A stretch of 64,000 nucleotides of DNA, from assembly GCA_002205965.3 (NCBI GenBank), contig NADL03000458.1, forward strand, positions 620,001 through 684,000, read 5' to 3'. The first letter of the stretch is position 1. Each line of letters begins with the position of its first letter. The notes beneath the pieces were generated by a model. That model was not told the DNA's origin. It ran no database searches and saw only the letters and a program-made list of their open reading frames with translations. This DNA comes from Kappaphycus alvarezii (taxonomy: Eukaryota; Rhodophyta; Florideophyceae; Gigartinales; Solieriaceae). Positions 10,680 through 22,540 of this stretch are shown piece after piece. The translations under genes and the position numbers were made by a program.

Positions 10680-11710
10680 ATGGCTAGAGAAAATGGCGTA
10701 AATCACCAACCAGAAGACAGGCCAGCCCCGAATGGCCATGTTCCCGCCGACGCCCCAGTCGGCTGTCCAGGCGTCGAGTCAAGCGACGCGGGCAAGACCG
10801 ACAATTGCGTCGGCTGTCCCAACCAACAATCCTGTGCATCCGGCGAAGCGGCGGGCGCCGGCCCCGACCCTGACCTAGTCGCCATTGCACGTCGCTTGAA
10901 GGAACCAGTGCGCCATAAGATTCTTGTCTTGTCAGGGAAGGGTGGCGTCGGGAAAAGCACCGTGGCCGCTCAGTTGAGCTTGTGTCTGAGTGGCACTGGT
11001 CATGGAAAGGAGGTCGGTCTGCTGGATGTTGATGTTTGTGGGCCTAGTGTACCGCATATGTTGGGTTTGGAGGGGGAGGAGGTTCGAATGAGTCGAAGTG
11101 GCTGGAGTCCGGTTTATTTGGGCGACAATTTGGGCGTTATGAGTATTGGCTTCATGTTGCCTGCAAAGGATGATGCTGTTATCTGGAGGGGGGTCAGAAA
11201 GTCGGGCTTGATAAAGCAGTTTCTGAGAGATGTTGACTGGGGCGAATTGGATTACTTGATTGTTGATGCCCCGCCTGGCACCAGTGACGAGCACATCTCC
11301 TTGGTGCAGCTGCTCAAGGCTCTGATGTTGATGGTGCCTTGATCGTTACCACTCCGCAGGAAGTTTCGCTCATGGATGTTAGGAAGGAGATTAATTTCTG
11401 CAAGAAGAGCGGGACAAAGGTCTTGGGCGTTATAGAAAACATGTCGGGATTTGTTTGTCCGCATTGTGACAAGTGCACAGATATGTTTTTCGCTAGCAGT
11501 GGTGGCGCAGAGAAGATGTGCACCGAGATGGGCGTCCCATTCTTGGGGAAAATTCCGCTTGATCCACGCGTTTCAATGGCGGGAGAGCTGGGAAAATCCT
11601 TATTTGAAGATGCGCAACCGTCAAGGGGTATTGAAGCTTTCAAGGCAATTGTCGCCACTCTTAGGATACAGGTGGAGAATGATTTGCGTCCAAACGCCTT
11701 TGACAAGTGA
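10680..11710 (+). CDS. NUBP1: Cytosolic Fe-S cluster scaffold ATPase, Nbp35/NUBP1 type (one frameshift)
   Basis: P-loop NTPase of the cytosolic iron-sulfur assembly pathway; with its partner it holds a newly made 4Fe-4S cluster and hands it to target proteins. The start ATG at 10680 gives the full N-terminus with four cysteines (29, 43, 46, 52) spaced C-x13-C-x2-C-x5-C, which marks Nbp35/NUBP1 and is absent from Cfd1/NUBP2. The Walker A motif GKGGVGKST is at residues 87-94. [10 protein letters not shown] and the C-terminal bridging motif CPHC (about 11459) are present. A single base appears to be missing near 11321-11325: the first frame stops at 11342, while the family sequence [15 protein letters not shown] continues in the +1-shifted frame to 11710. 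Total about 343 residues, normal for the family. The break is probably a sequencing or assembly indel (GG read as G), although a recent null allele is possible. No intron. Confidence 0.9.
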
Positions 11711-12151
11711 AGTAGATACGGTCCTCCATGATCTTTTGTGCAAGTAGGTGACGGTGATATGTATTGTAATGCTCATGTTGACAACAGAATGCTTCAAGGA
11801 TCACACGTGGAGGAAGCTCAAAATGTTATTGCTAATCTGAGTGACTTTATTGATCACGACAACAAGTACAGGAGTTACTTTGAACAGCTACAACGGTAGC
11901 AAGTCTAATGTCATCCTTTGTCGCAGCTCGCTTGAGCTACAATGGCTAGGCACATGCGTGAAACGATTCTTACTCGAATGGTAAAGGCACTACTAAGAGA
12001 CTTGCAGAATCAAACTCCTCAAATTATAATATCCAAGCTCCAAGCTTCTGCAAACCGACTACTTTCCTACTCACCTTTGAAATTGACCAAACGAGAACTC
12101 TAGCGAAACGAGGATGCCGACGACAGATGCGTGCAGATTGGATGATGGCAC
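11711..12151. other. Intergenic between convergent NUBP1-like and UBE2C-like genes
   Basis: About 440 bp between the stop codons of two convergent genes. It must hold both 3' ends. No open frame, repeat or clear polyadenylation signal is recognised. Confidence 0.5.
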
Positions 12152-12603
12152 TTAGGCTAGGGGTAGGTTGGCATACCTTCTCTTCGCCAATCTCAAGAAT
12201 TCGTCATGATTATCCCACAACTGCGCGGCCTGGTTGTTCAGCGGCGAGTCATTATTCGGTGTTTCCAGCAGGCTTTGGATGGAGAGGAGCAAGCTGGAGA
12301 CAGTGTACGATGGGCTCCATTTATCCTTGAGGATATCAAGACAAATGTTTCCGCTCATATCGATGTTAGGATGAAAGATGGGGTATCAAACGTGACTTTT
12401 GGAGCTGTTATTGGATACGTGGTTGGGAAAACCAAGGTAAGTGAAAAAGTCATCCCGTTGTAGAACGTTGATTCGGGACCTTGAATAGTGGCGCTCCACG
12501 AGAGCAGGTCGTCTTGCTTGGGGAAGGCCGATATGTCGGGAACGGGATCGGTCATGAGGGAGAAAAGCTCGCTGTTGAGACGCTTTGCGACTGAGTTTGC
12601 CAT
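12152..12603 (-). CDS. Ubiquitin-conjugating enzyme E2, UBE2C/UBC11-like (one frameshift)
   Basis: E2 enzyme that takes ubiquitin from E1 as a thioester and passes it to substrates, in this subfamily usually with the anaphase-promoting complex. The start ATG is at 12603. The N-terminal helix ([14 protein letters not shown]), [13 protein letters not shown] and [10 protein letters not shown] follow the UBE2C pattern. The HPN motif and the catalytic cysteine in [13 protein letters not shown] follow, then [12 protein letters not shown] and [11 protein letters not shown]. Total about 150 residues, the family's core length. The frame changes at the AAA run 12374-12376 (TTT on the coding strand): one added T would restore TPSFHPNID. 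The break is therefore in a homopolymer, probably an indel error. The exact E2 subfamily is inferred from these motifs; another short E2 cannot be fully excluded. The gene is divergent from the kinesin gene. Confidence 0.87.
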
Positions 12604-13729
12604 TGGATTTCGGGCAGTCGGACAGTGGTTGACGTGTGAGTAATTGGGAACTGAGTGTGGCCTAGAGGTTGGTGCAGATTGCGATAGGATGAGATTTGAT
12701 TGCGAAAGGTGTGATTGGGTTTGGTTGATTAGGCGCAGAGGATGTACGCAGTCAAAGGGTGAGGATTGAGTTTAAATACGGGTTTTGGAGAGGTGGTAAA
12801 GGGGAAGAACTCGAGTGCGGATTGACGTTGGCCTGAAAGGCTTGTAGTGCGTTCTGGAAAACGTCTCAATGCTGAGGGTTTTGTTACAAAGAAATTTTTG
12901 TGGTTATGATGAATTGGTTGGTATTTGTTGGGACAGTTGGTAGCTCTAGCTGTTCGACTTGACAGCTCACATGAGCCGTTACAAAAATAAAAGGCGACCG
13001 TAGAAAGAAGGAAAGAGGGTGGTCGGACGGGATCGTCAGGGATAATTGAAAGGATTACAGAGGGTTAAACTTGTAGTCATTCTTTTTTATTGAGTGTGGT
13101 TGTTCTGAGTAGGTGCCTACTCGCGCTACGTTCTCCATGCCGTTCCATCACTGTCAGTCGATTCTGGGTGGTAATGTAAAAAGAATGCCGTTTTGCGTCA
13201 AATTTTTGAATTGCTATTGTTTTCACGATTTCCATATAGCGCCGCTGGAAGAACGACTGTTGAATCATCATGTTTTTCAATACTTTTAAGGAAAAATTCC
13301 GTGAGAGGACGGGACGGGGACGGCATTTGGCCATCGACGACCGCATCTTCAAAAGAACGTTACAAAAGGATTTGCCGGGAAAATCTTTCCGTAACGATCA
13401 GGTTATCCAATACTGTATTGGATTGGATTTTCTTTTTCAGTTTTTGGGTATTTTTGGGATACAAAGTTATTGTCATACAATTTCAAATTCAATTCAAAAT
13501 TAAATTTTCCCTCCAAACATAGAAGACTGTTTCAAGCAAATCCTCCAAGTGCCCTCGATCGTCGTTGGACTGCAGTGCGGACACGATCATCACCAAATCC
13601 TTACCCGTGGGACTCCGATAATCCTATCTCTCCCGCTTCATATGCAAATCGCAGTCCCATTCTGCATCTAACCCCCTTACCTCTCTTCTGTTGCCTTTCT
13701 AATAATACATCCCTCTTCCACCTCTCAAT
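12604..13729. promoter_or_regulatory. Divergent intergenic region, E2 and kinesin
   Basis: 1.1 kb separates the start codons of the minus-strand E2 gene and the plus-strand kinesin gene, so both promoters must lie here. No TATA box or repeated operator-like motif stands out. Small frames inside (for example around 13080-13350, minus) resemble nothing known. The stretch from about 13540 to 13730 is CT-rich, as is the leader of the gene at 32.9 kb. Confidence 0.4.
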
Positions 13730-15958
13730 ATGCACCCTACTTCTCATCCGCCTCCTCACACCCCCGCTATTGCAAACGTCGCCCGCAGTTTAAGCTTCGC
13801 CGGCGCTACTCCCGCCATTGCCCTCGACCAGAAACCTTGCCCACCCCCTATACGGCCCTCCGTTCCGCCTAACATCCAGCGTTCCTCAGCAATTCAGGTC
13901 ATTCTACGCCTCCGTCCCCTGCATATCAAACAGTCCACCGGACCAACCCCTTCACAACACTTGACTTGTATCAAAATCCACTCAGACGATGCACATACGG
14001 TTTCGATCCGCCCTCTTGAGCCACTTCGTCATCCTCTTGCCGTTCGAACCGCTGGGGCCGCTTGTTTCCGTTTTTCCCACATCTTTACGGAACAAGATTC
14101 ACAAGAGAGGTATTTGAAGGAACCACCCTACCCTTAATTGAGGGTTTGTTTCAGGGCAAAAGCGCTGTCGTTTGGCGTATGGTGTCACCGGATCGGGAAA
14201 GACTTGGACAATTCAGGGCGCTGCATGTAAGCCAGGAGTCTTGCCCCGCAGCTTAGATGTCATTATTAACTCCATAGCAGTGGCGAAAGGAAAGGGGCTG
14301 CGGGAGGATGATGGTGTCAGTGAAGATGTAGCGATTCTGGTTGGTGACGTGCGAAGGAGAGGAAAAGCAAGCGAAAGGGCTGTTCGGGATGATAATTATA
14401 TCGATGTAGACGGAGGGCTCGACTATGGGGTTTTCGGTAGTTACTTGGAGGTATACAACGAGCAGTGTTTTGATTTGTTCGAAAAGATGGAAGATTTTTC
14501 TGATGAGAGTGCCCCTTCAACGGCGGTTCGAAGAAGGAAGGGTAGAAGGATTCTTAAGTTGAAGGAAGATGCAAACAAAGAAGTTTACGCAGAAGGCTTG
14601 ACTGAAGTTCAGATCCGCAGTAATGAGGATATTGAGAGACTGCTTGAGTATGGACAAGGAAACCGAAGCGTAGCCCATACACTGGCAAACGAGTGTTCGT
14701 CCAGAAGTCATGCTGTTTTTTTCATTACTCTCAAAATGACGAGGGAGTATCAAGGAGGGATTAGGCAGACTTCTATTGCAAGGCTGTCAATCGTGGATTT
14801 AGCAGGCAGTGAACGATCATCTAAGGCCATTGTTAATGCACAACGACTCAAAGAGAGCAACAAAATCAACTCCTCATTGATGGTACTAGGGCGGTGTCTT
14901 GTAGCCATGAGAAACAATCAAAGAGTTGAGCGCGAAACAAGTCGGGGTGGAAAGAAACAGATTGTGCCCTTCCGCTACAGCAAGTTAACGCGCTTGTTGC
15001 AGCGCTGTTTGGAATCCGGTTCGGCGGTGCTCATTGCAAATGCATCCCCCGCGTTGGAAGATGCAGACGGGACCATCCAGGCCCTTCGCTGCGCTGCCCT
15101 AGCCCAGGAAATAACTCTACCGACAAGCAAACCTCGAGTGTTGGCAGATAGAACAAATTTGCGGAGTGTTGATGTGGAGGATAAAAGTGCGTTACCCCCA
15201 AAGCAAAAGGCAAGGCCAACACCGGCGAGGCAACAACCGCAACGAGGTGTGAAAACAAGATCAACTGCAAATCGGGAGGTGGGGTTCTTGGCAGGAGGTG
15301 CAGCCGTAGGCTCGAATTCAACTATTGCAAAGCTGAGGAAAGAGAATCTGCAGCAAAAGAAAGATTTGGAAGAGCAAAATGCGACTATTGCAAAGATGAA
15401 GAAAGAGATCTCGTTATTGAAAATTGAGCTGGAGGAGGAGCACTGTGCCAATTTGGATGCCGACCGAAAGTTAGAGGAGTCGTTTACAGAGTGCAACGAC
15501 TTGTTTCGCCAAAATGAGAAGCTCAGGGACAAATTGGCAGAATCAGAAGCAAGAGTGTGTGTGGTTGAGGCGGAGATACGGGAAGAGCTGGCGGATGCGA
15601 TGGAGCGGTTGCTCAAGAAGATGCAAGAAAATTCTGAGCGTCGAATGGATGGGATGCAGAAGGAAATAGATCGTCTGCATAGAGTGTACGGGGTAGACGG
15701 GAGGGAGAGTATTGGTGGCGGGGGTATGAGAGGTTAAGCTCTGAGTTGGGTGTAGGGAAAGAAAGCGCGCGAAAAATAGCAACGAGGTTGGCAAGGAGAG
15801 CTTCGAAGGCAGTGTTTGATGGTATGAGAGGGTGCCTAGCTGAAGAGGAAGAGGTGGAAGGGGAAGAATGTGGGCGAGAGGGAGAGGAGAGTGAGTGGGA
15901 GAGTGATGATGAGGACTACATCGAGGAAAGCGACAGTGCAGTTGGTGCTGCATTTTAG
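13730..15958 (+). CDS. Kinesin motor protein, possibly kinesin-6-like (three frameshifts)
   Basis: N-terminal kinesin: a microtubule motor with ATPase head, coiled coil and acidic tail. The head begins with IQVILRLRPL (about 13890). The P-loop GVTGSGKT is near 14184, the switch I motif NECSSRSH near 14688 and switch II VDLAGSE near 14793. The LKESNKINSSL and VPFRYSKLTRLLQ blocks follow. The long loop before switch I and the form of these blocks recall kinesin-6 (MKLP/KIF20), but this is not firm. A coiled coil rich in K/E runs from about 15320 to 15690 and the last ~30 residues are strongly acidic. The frame changes near 14107, at the TTT run 14171-14173 and in the G5 run 15720-15724. Each needs one base to restore the expected sequence, so the full product would be about 745 residues. 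Divergent from the E2 gene. Confidence 0.85.
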
Positions 15959-16337
15959 GTCTTGCATTCGGGCCACCTGGTTCCGGTACGTTAAAATAGA
16001 TGACGCAATCGTGGAAGATGATCAAGGATTGGATTTGGGGGGCGCTTGCGGGATACTAGCGAAGGACCTCCTCAGAAATCAAAGGAGCAGGTTCACATGC
16101 ATAGGTGCAAAGCACGGGAAGCTTTGGTCAAAGTTTGAGATTGACCACCTCTGCGGGCAAGTGAGAGGGCCAAGCAGATGTTGTTGTAGACATGGTGTGT
16201 GCACGGAAGGATGCTTTACGTTGAAAAATGTGACAAGTCTCAGGTGTTTAGCAAAGCTGAAAAGGTATTGTAAACATGGCTTGTGCACGACGAGATGTCT
16301 TAGGTTACACAACAAGTCGGGTGAGAGAAGAAAGTAA
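15959..16337 (+). CDS. Cysteine-rich small ORF with repeated C-x-HG-x-C motif
   Basis: An open frame reaching back to 15870 (overlapping the kinesin 3' end in another frame) stops at 16337. Its second half holds two copies of a motif: CRHGVCTEGCFTLKN and CKHGLCTTRCLRLHN, about 28 residues apart. The underlying DNA of the two units is clearly related (TGTARACATGGYNTGTGCACG). Metal binding is plausible from the paired Cys/His residues but is an inference. I do not recognise the family. The start codon is unknown. It could also be a frame-shifted tail of a larger gene or a chance frame with a duplicated segment. Confidence 0.35.
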
Positions 16338-19300
16338 ACTTGAGGTCACTGCGGACAAGCAAAAGCGCATCCTTTGAACACCCGTCTTGTAAGAGAATAT
16401 ACGCCAGGGAATCCCGAGCTCCAGAGCGATCTTGTGGGCGATAGCAGAATGTATAAGGTACCACTAGTAATCGTGGTATCTAGCCAGGGTAAACGGAGGA
16501 CTTACCCGGATGTGAGCAAGATATCTATATCTGCAACGAAACGGTACGGAACGGCAAACTTTGTGTTGCAGGTTTGATAGAACCCGAGTGACTGAACGCT
16601 GTGGATGGGCTCTATCCATCTGCGGAGCATTTTAGTGCCGCAGAGGACTTGCAGTTGCAACGGCCGAGGGACGCGACGCCAAGCCCGTTTCCAGTCAAGT
16701 AGCAAACGCCGCGACACGGATCGTAGTAATATCGAGGTCAAGTTAAAACGACCATGTCATAAGGACTACAGTACTGCATTCAAACATAACGTAGTGCCAG
16801 GATTTTGGCACCACTCGCCCGAGCGGCATGAAGACGGGTATGGACAATCAACAGCCTGCGTCACTTTACTATCCAATTCCACTGCATGGACAAGAAAAAT
16901 TATCCGATCTTGTTTAATTTGCCCGTCACTAGCTAGTAACGCTAGTTCTGCGGAGTTGCGATCCCATAGCCATATGTCCAAATCTCCACACATTGACTTG
17001 TACTGAAAGCGCTACAAACAGTGGGGTGCACAATTCCTCTGGAAACTAGTTTGATGACATTAATGGCAAGGGCAGCGTGACGCGTAGGGCGAGGTCATGC
17101 AAGCCTTATCGGAGAGCGCGAGGGGTCGAGGTTGGAAAGAGGAATGATTCTGTCAACTCGGATGTTAAAGCAGAAAGCGGATAGGATGTTGGCAAGGATT
17201 TAAGACGCGTAGTGTACCAAAAGCAGTTGGAAGTGCGGCAAAATCCACAACTCGGCAGGTGGGAAGGAGTTGTTCCCTCTCATATGTTTGACACAAACCT
17301 TTATCTGTGTTCGATTGGAAACCGCTGAGGTCCTTAAAAACTGTCATGGATTTAAACGAATAGGTGCACAGCACTGAAGTTTATTGTTACAAAATGCCAG
17401 CAGACAGGATGTTGCTTGAGCGAATCACCAAAAACGTATGAAGGTGCCAAGCAAGAACGGCGTTTGATAATTGGCTGCAACTTGCAGCGAATAATGAATG
17501 AGCATGAATGGTTTTCCTCACGCGCCTCTTATCAATCAACCACTCAATTTTCAAGAAGGGACATTTAGGTTTCCTCACAAGAGCAACTTTCCACAAAGGT
17601 GTAGTTTACCCTCCCCTCTCGAGACATTGTACTTTTTGTCGATTTTGTTGGAGATTTTCATGTACGGCGACCTTACCTACATGCCAGTCGCCTCGGCCCC
17701 TCAGTTATTCTGTGGTGAATATTTAAACTAATCCCAAACTGTGCCGCACGTCCAAGGTGGAAAGTGTGCCCATCACAATAATCATGACACATCCGCTCGT
17801 CATGGACCGAGCTCAGACTGAAACAAAATGAAAGAGGAATGCAGACAGCTAGCTATGGGAGACAGTCTTTTCAACACTTTTGCGGGTATCGGAAGAGGCA
17901 ACTTTCATGTTTGTCCCTTCGCCACTTGTGCAGTTTTAATTGCTAGTTGCACCACATTGTCAACTCTGTATAATCAGCCAAGTTTGCCCATGTTTGCAGT
18001 GGTATACTTTGTTGCCTTGTCAAGCAGCAAGCAGTTGAAGCACAGCTTGTACCACTTACACACCTGGGGATTTAGGGGGTTGCAGCTTGTGTGAGCTGTT
18101 GCCACTTTGCTGCATTTCAGCGCGTCTCAAAGCATATATACGCTGTGACACCAAGCAGGTGACGACTGCAATGGAGATCTGCAATGAAACTCATCGTCGC
18201 TCCATTTGAGAAACCGACGTGTCTATTTTGGGTGAGGAAACTTAAACTATTTCCGTCGATTCATTTCTGCTCGCACGTGTTGTTGTTTGCACTAATCTGC
18301 CGGCCCTATAACAAATTTCAAGCAAAACATCAAGAAAGGCACAGGATGGTTCGGTTGGTCGAGCATGTAGCCATCGCAAATTTCACATCAGTACCGTAGC
18401 TGCCCCATTTACCCCCGCGCAGCATTTGGATACGTACAGCAACCTGAACCTGGTGCACTACAATACTGTATGATAGGACTTGAGGAAAAAAAACAGCACA
18501 GCATACTGTATGAAACACTTGTCGAGGACAAGCAATCGATCGATTGTTTTGCACACCATACGATACGTATACGGCAGCCTGTTGAAATCCGTGATACCCA
18601 TAGCAAATATAAACCGCTTTAGACTTGCGTTGAACAAAGTCAGACGTGTCACGCATACAACAAATTCGAACGTCTCTCAACCAGCGACTGCATCTGCTAA
18701 ATGCTACACTACACACGTGGGCAACAACAACGTCAGTAGCACCGCATGACGCGTCAACCCGATGACGACTTTGCACCCTAGCCAGTGGAATCAACAGCCG
18801 TTGACGCCTATCAAATCTCGACCCTTTGTTATTGCCAACACTTCAAATATCACAAGTTGTGCAAATGCAGTTTGTTCAAACCACGCTATTGCATCCAATA
18901 TCCTCGACTCGACTACTGCGCCAGCGCAAATGCTCACAGAAAACAAGACCATGCGCAAGGTGCAAGCCGTTGCTACATCGAGCAAGTAGCAACATGACAA
19001 GGGAATGAATCAAATGCACTTCGCCACTGCTAGTAGACACTACGAGACTGCGCAGTGATCCGCCGCGCCCGCTTTTGTATTGCGCGCACTCTTTGCATGA
19101 AACAAGACAAACAGCCGCAAACCTCCATTCGCCTGTACTGTACCTGAGATAGATGCCTCTCAACCTTGGAGGGATTGGGCCGCTCAACACTCCCAGCCAC
19201 AGATCCTGACAACGTCTTACCCATCTTCAGAAATCAGAGTGTGCTTTGGCAGCTTGTTTTTTATTAATGTCTTGAGATTATTGTGCAAATGGTACCAGAC

Positions 19301-19658
19301 GCACGGTTTGTTATCATTCTGAAGACCGGGATTTTGGGCCATTGTTGCCAGACCCCACTCACTGTTTCTGAGGATGGTCGCGAAACCACGGCGTTGGGTG
19401 TATGCATGCACACTTTTGACTTTCTTTCAACTGGAGGAAAAGAGGGGGTACATCACTTGGCCGTTTGGAATTACCAACTTGCATGAACATTACTTTGACT
19501 AAACGAATCTACTAATGCACGCGACAATGTTAGAAGCATCTGATTCTTCGGGGGAGGGGGTTGTTAAAGCGTTTGGAAAAAATGCACTTCAAAACGACGA
19601 CTCATCGCGGTTTGAGAATGGCCCAGCGGTGGTTTGACTAAAAGAACCACATTAGCAC
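16338..19658. other. Gene-poor stretch, nothing recognised
   Basis: Only short frames on both strands with no known motif. CAATACTGTATGATAG and similar single TACTG/CAGTA units appear near 18465-18510. No tRNA, no long repeat and no transposon ends were seen. Confidence 0.5.
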
Positions 19659-19725
19659 ACTGGCTATCAGTTGTCGATTGTCTTGGACAAGCGATTAGTT
19701 GTCTTAGAAGACAATGATAGCCAGT
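19659..19725. repeat. 67-bp inverted-repeat element with nested hairpin
   Basis: Outer arms ACTGGCTATCA (19659-19669) and TGATAGCCAGT (19715-19725) are perfect inverted repeats of 11 bp. Inside, TTGTCTT and AAGACAA form a second 7-bp stem with a 2-base loop, and an earlier ATTGTCTT can compete for the same partner. It may be a tiny MITE remnant or a structured RNA. No transposon family is recognised. Confidence 0.7.
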
Positions 19726-21439
19726 AGAATCGCAGTATGCACAAATTGCCTATCACATGTCGTAAAAGTCACTACAATTTGCAGCTCTACACAACGGATT
19801 GAAATTCTTCAAAGATACATATCTACGGTATTTCTACTGGTTGTGGGCCTGGGAATGTGCTCCACGATTCACTTGTCCATGTGTACGGTATGGATGATAC
19901 ATTCCAATTCGGGCATGATCTATCCTCGAACAGGAGGTCTCCCTACTCAGGAATCATCTCTTCCGAAACAATGTCAGTCATGGCAGCTTTTACACTTTGA
20001 TGGTTTCCTCCGTGACCACGATCACGCATGTTTCCTCTTCAAATGCCGGTGTGAGATGGTCCCACTCAATGCGCCCATGTTTCAGCGAGTCAAATGATAT
20101 CGGAACGTTGGCGATGGTACGAATAAAGGACTGCCGTAGCTGAGTGCAGCTTCTTACGCCATCGAAATGCATACTGCGTTGGGCGCATTCCATTCAAGAA
20201 TCCACCCTCTGCTGACATCGCCCCATCCACAGCGCTGGGAGCCGCCCCGTTTCACACAGCTTGTCTCTTTGGACATTCGAAGTATGCTTGCTGGGTTGCG
20301 TAATGCTCTGAAGAACTCAAGCATTCTACTGTTGATAGACACTATAACCTAGGACATTCACCCATCTAAATTTCAACAGATTCTAGATTGAATGCCGCAG
20401 TAAATGCAACACGTCCGTACTATGTTTTCCACACATGTAAACGACAATGCACAAAGCACTTGAAATGTTCGATATCAAGTGGACGGGAGCTGGCGGCGGG
20501 CAGACTATGGTAATGTCACGTTTGTACATCCAATGCCCACTTCTCACTAGTAAAGCGAAATCGGACGGATGAATGATTTCCGGCGGACGCCATTTGATTT
20601 GAGGTGCCCACAGTGAGACGAGGTTGGAAACCATTTCGCTTTTTCCAAATCAAACCTGTTGAACCGAACGGATTCTTACCACTGATATTATAATCGTTTG
20701 ACAGTACTGAAACTGCTAAAAGGTCGTGAAGCAAAGTCATTGTACCTTTAAAGAGTTGATTACTCAAGCAGTTTCCATGGGCAAATACTGGTCCATGATA
20801 ACGGCTCTTGCTTGGCGGTGGGCTGAACACCATTTTCCGGTATTGCTTCAGAGATAGCATCAAAACATGTCTCCGGGAATGGCAGGTTCTCGGTTGAGTT
20901 GGAAAGGTCGAGGATCGGTCCGTCCTCCATAGTATGGGGCGGACAATTCATGTGGAGACTGCATCCAGAAGACTAGCTCTGGGGCTCAATTTTGCAAAGA
21001 CATAGGAGCTGCGTTGAGAAGATTGACTCTGGCCAGGAAGCTCAGAGAACTTGGAAGCCACGCCCAAACACCGCGTCTCTATTGTATATTGTCAGGACAA
21101 GGCAAAGACGAATGAGCCTGAAACGGCCGTATGGCAGTGGCTGACTTGCTGACAAGAATGCGGCGCGCCTATTCTGGCCGCGTCAGCCTTCCAACTGGAA
21201 ATCACCACTACTGCACCGCTTCCCAAACGAGAACTTCTTCACCGAAGGCATTAACCACCTCGGTGCTTCGATTGGGTCGCCCTAATTCACGGAGAACTTT
21301 CTCAACGAGAAAATCAGTAGCTGCAAGCTCTTCATGTCGCTGATCGACGGTATTGGGGACGCTCGCATTCGGTTCTATCTTCACTGAGTGCATGCTTGGG
21401 CATGTAAGCTTCAAAATGTGGTGATGCTAACTTAAACGG
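19726..21439. other. Gene-poor stretch, nothing recognised
   Basis: Several overlapping minus-strand frames of 60-115 codons at 20380-20950 have no recognised motif. No repeats of note. Confidence 0.45.
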
Positions 21440-22540
21440 GTGTGACAAGTGCTTTTGCACTGAGATTTGATGAAGAGCAGTGGGAATTTTGCTCGCGCTC
21501 CAATCATGTGCTGATGACCGGTGCAGTTCGACAGCATGTGACGCTACTTCCGCGCCACAGCGGTCGAGGCTTCAAACATGTCGCGAGCCTGATTTTCGCA
21601 GCATATGCGGCGAGCATAATAGACGCCGAGCAATTGCCAAGCCTTGCCAAGCCTGGTGTGTCTGGACACCGTACGCATACATACTCGGGAGCGGATAGAC
21701 ACCTCCAGGAGTTTGTCCGACAGCTCCATCCATCCTTCGCCAACGGATATGGCGGTGCTTCAGAAGCACTGGCTGCGGCCGGCCCTGCTGCCAAGCCTGA
21801 TAATTCGCTCAACATTCTATATCGAGCCTGCTGCGAGTCGGAAGCAAAGTTTTTCGGGAAGGATGACGAATGGGCGAGGTTTCCCAACCCTGCAACGCGT
21901 CCGGAAGCTTGTATTAGGCAAAGGATCCGCCATCAAGCATATTTGGACACGTCTACAGCAGCATTTCTCACCGCGCATCCGTCCGTGGTTAGCCGAACGT
22001 ACTGCGAGATGTGGACGGGGATGCCACGTCGCCACCTGGGAATTCGCGTGTTAAATGACACTGCGCCGCTGCGGTGCGCAGAGCGCCTCACGCTCATGTA
22101 CCATTTAAGAGACCATGCGGCAGACCTACGGAATAAAGGTCTTGGATAGGCAAACCTGCACACAGTATTGATGAAAGTACTTGGCCGGGAGCTGTTCAAG
22201 GCAGCAGGAGTCAACCTTCAGTACGAGGTGAAGTATACTTACTGGACTGAACGCGATCAGCGGACATTCTGGTGCACACGCGGTCTAATGCAGCGAACAC
22301 CCTGCGTCCCTACCCAGCGGCTTACGAAGTCACCGTGTCTCCGCGATTCCAGAAAAGCCATATGTCAATGGGAGCGCGGGAAGTGCGAGCCGTTGCTAAT
22401 GCAGCAGAAAAGCGGGAAAAAGGACTTGGCCACGAAAGCGGCAACTCGTCCTGGCGAGGTACTGCGGGACGATGCGGGACGATCGAGGCTAGGATGCAAT
22501 TTTGTGCCGCTAGCTCTTGACTCGTTAATATGACCCTCTG
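21440..22540 (+). mobile_element. LINE (RLE type) C-terminal half, decayed
   Basis: The reading 21442-22149 follows the 40 kb LINE protein in order: LPRHSGRGFKHVAS (after the reverse transcriptase), AASIIDAEQLP, a RIRHQAY...AAFLTAHP block and the histidine motif YHLRDHAADLRN of the zinc knuckle. Similarity continues after a frame change through the endonuclease-like region (22168-22520: an AADILVH-like site, a VTVSPRFQKS block) to VPLALDSL near 22520. At least three frame changes. Only protein-level similarity to the other copies, so it is older than the 41 kb insertion. No tRNA gene was found within 500 bp on either side. Confidence 0.7.

Noticed and set aside
15870-15958. 5' part of the cysteine-rich frame overlapping the kinesin tail
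   Set aside because: The kinesin frame there is the acidic tail typical of the protein; the overlap in the other frame is taken as chance.
20383-20951. Overlapping minus-strand frames with a coding look (up to 115 codons)
   Set aside because: No family recognised and frames overlap each other; insufficient support.
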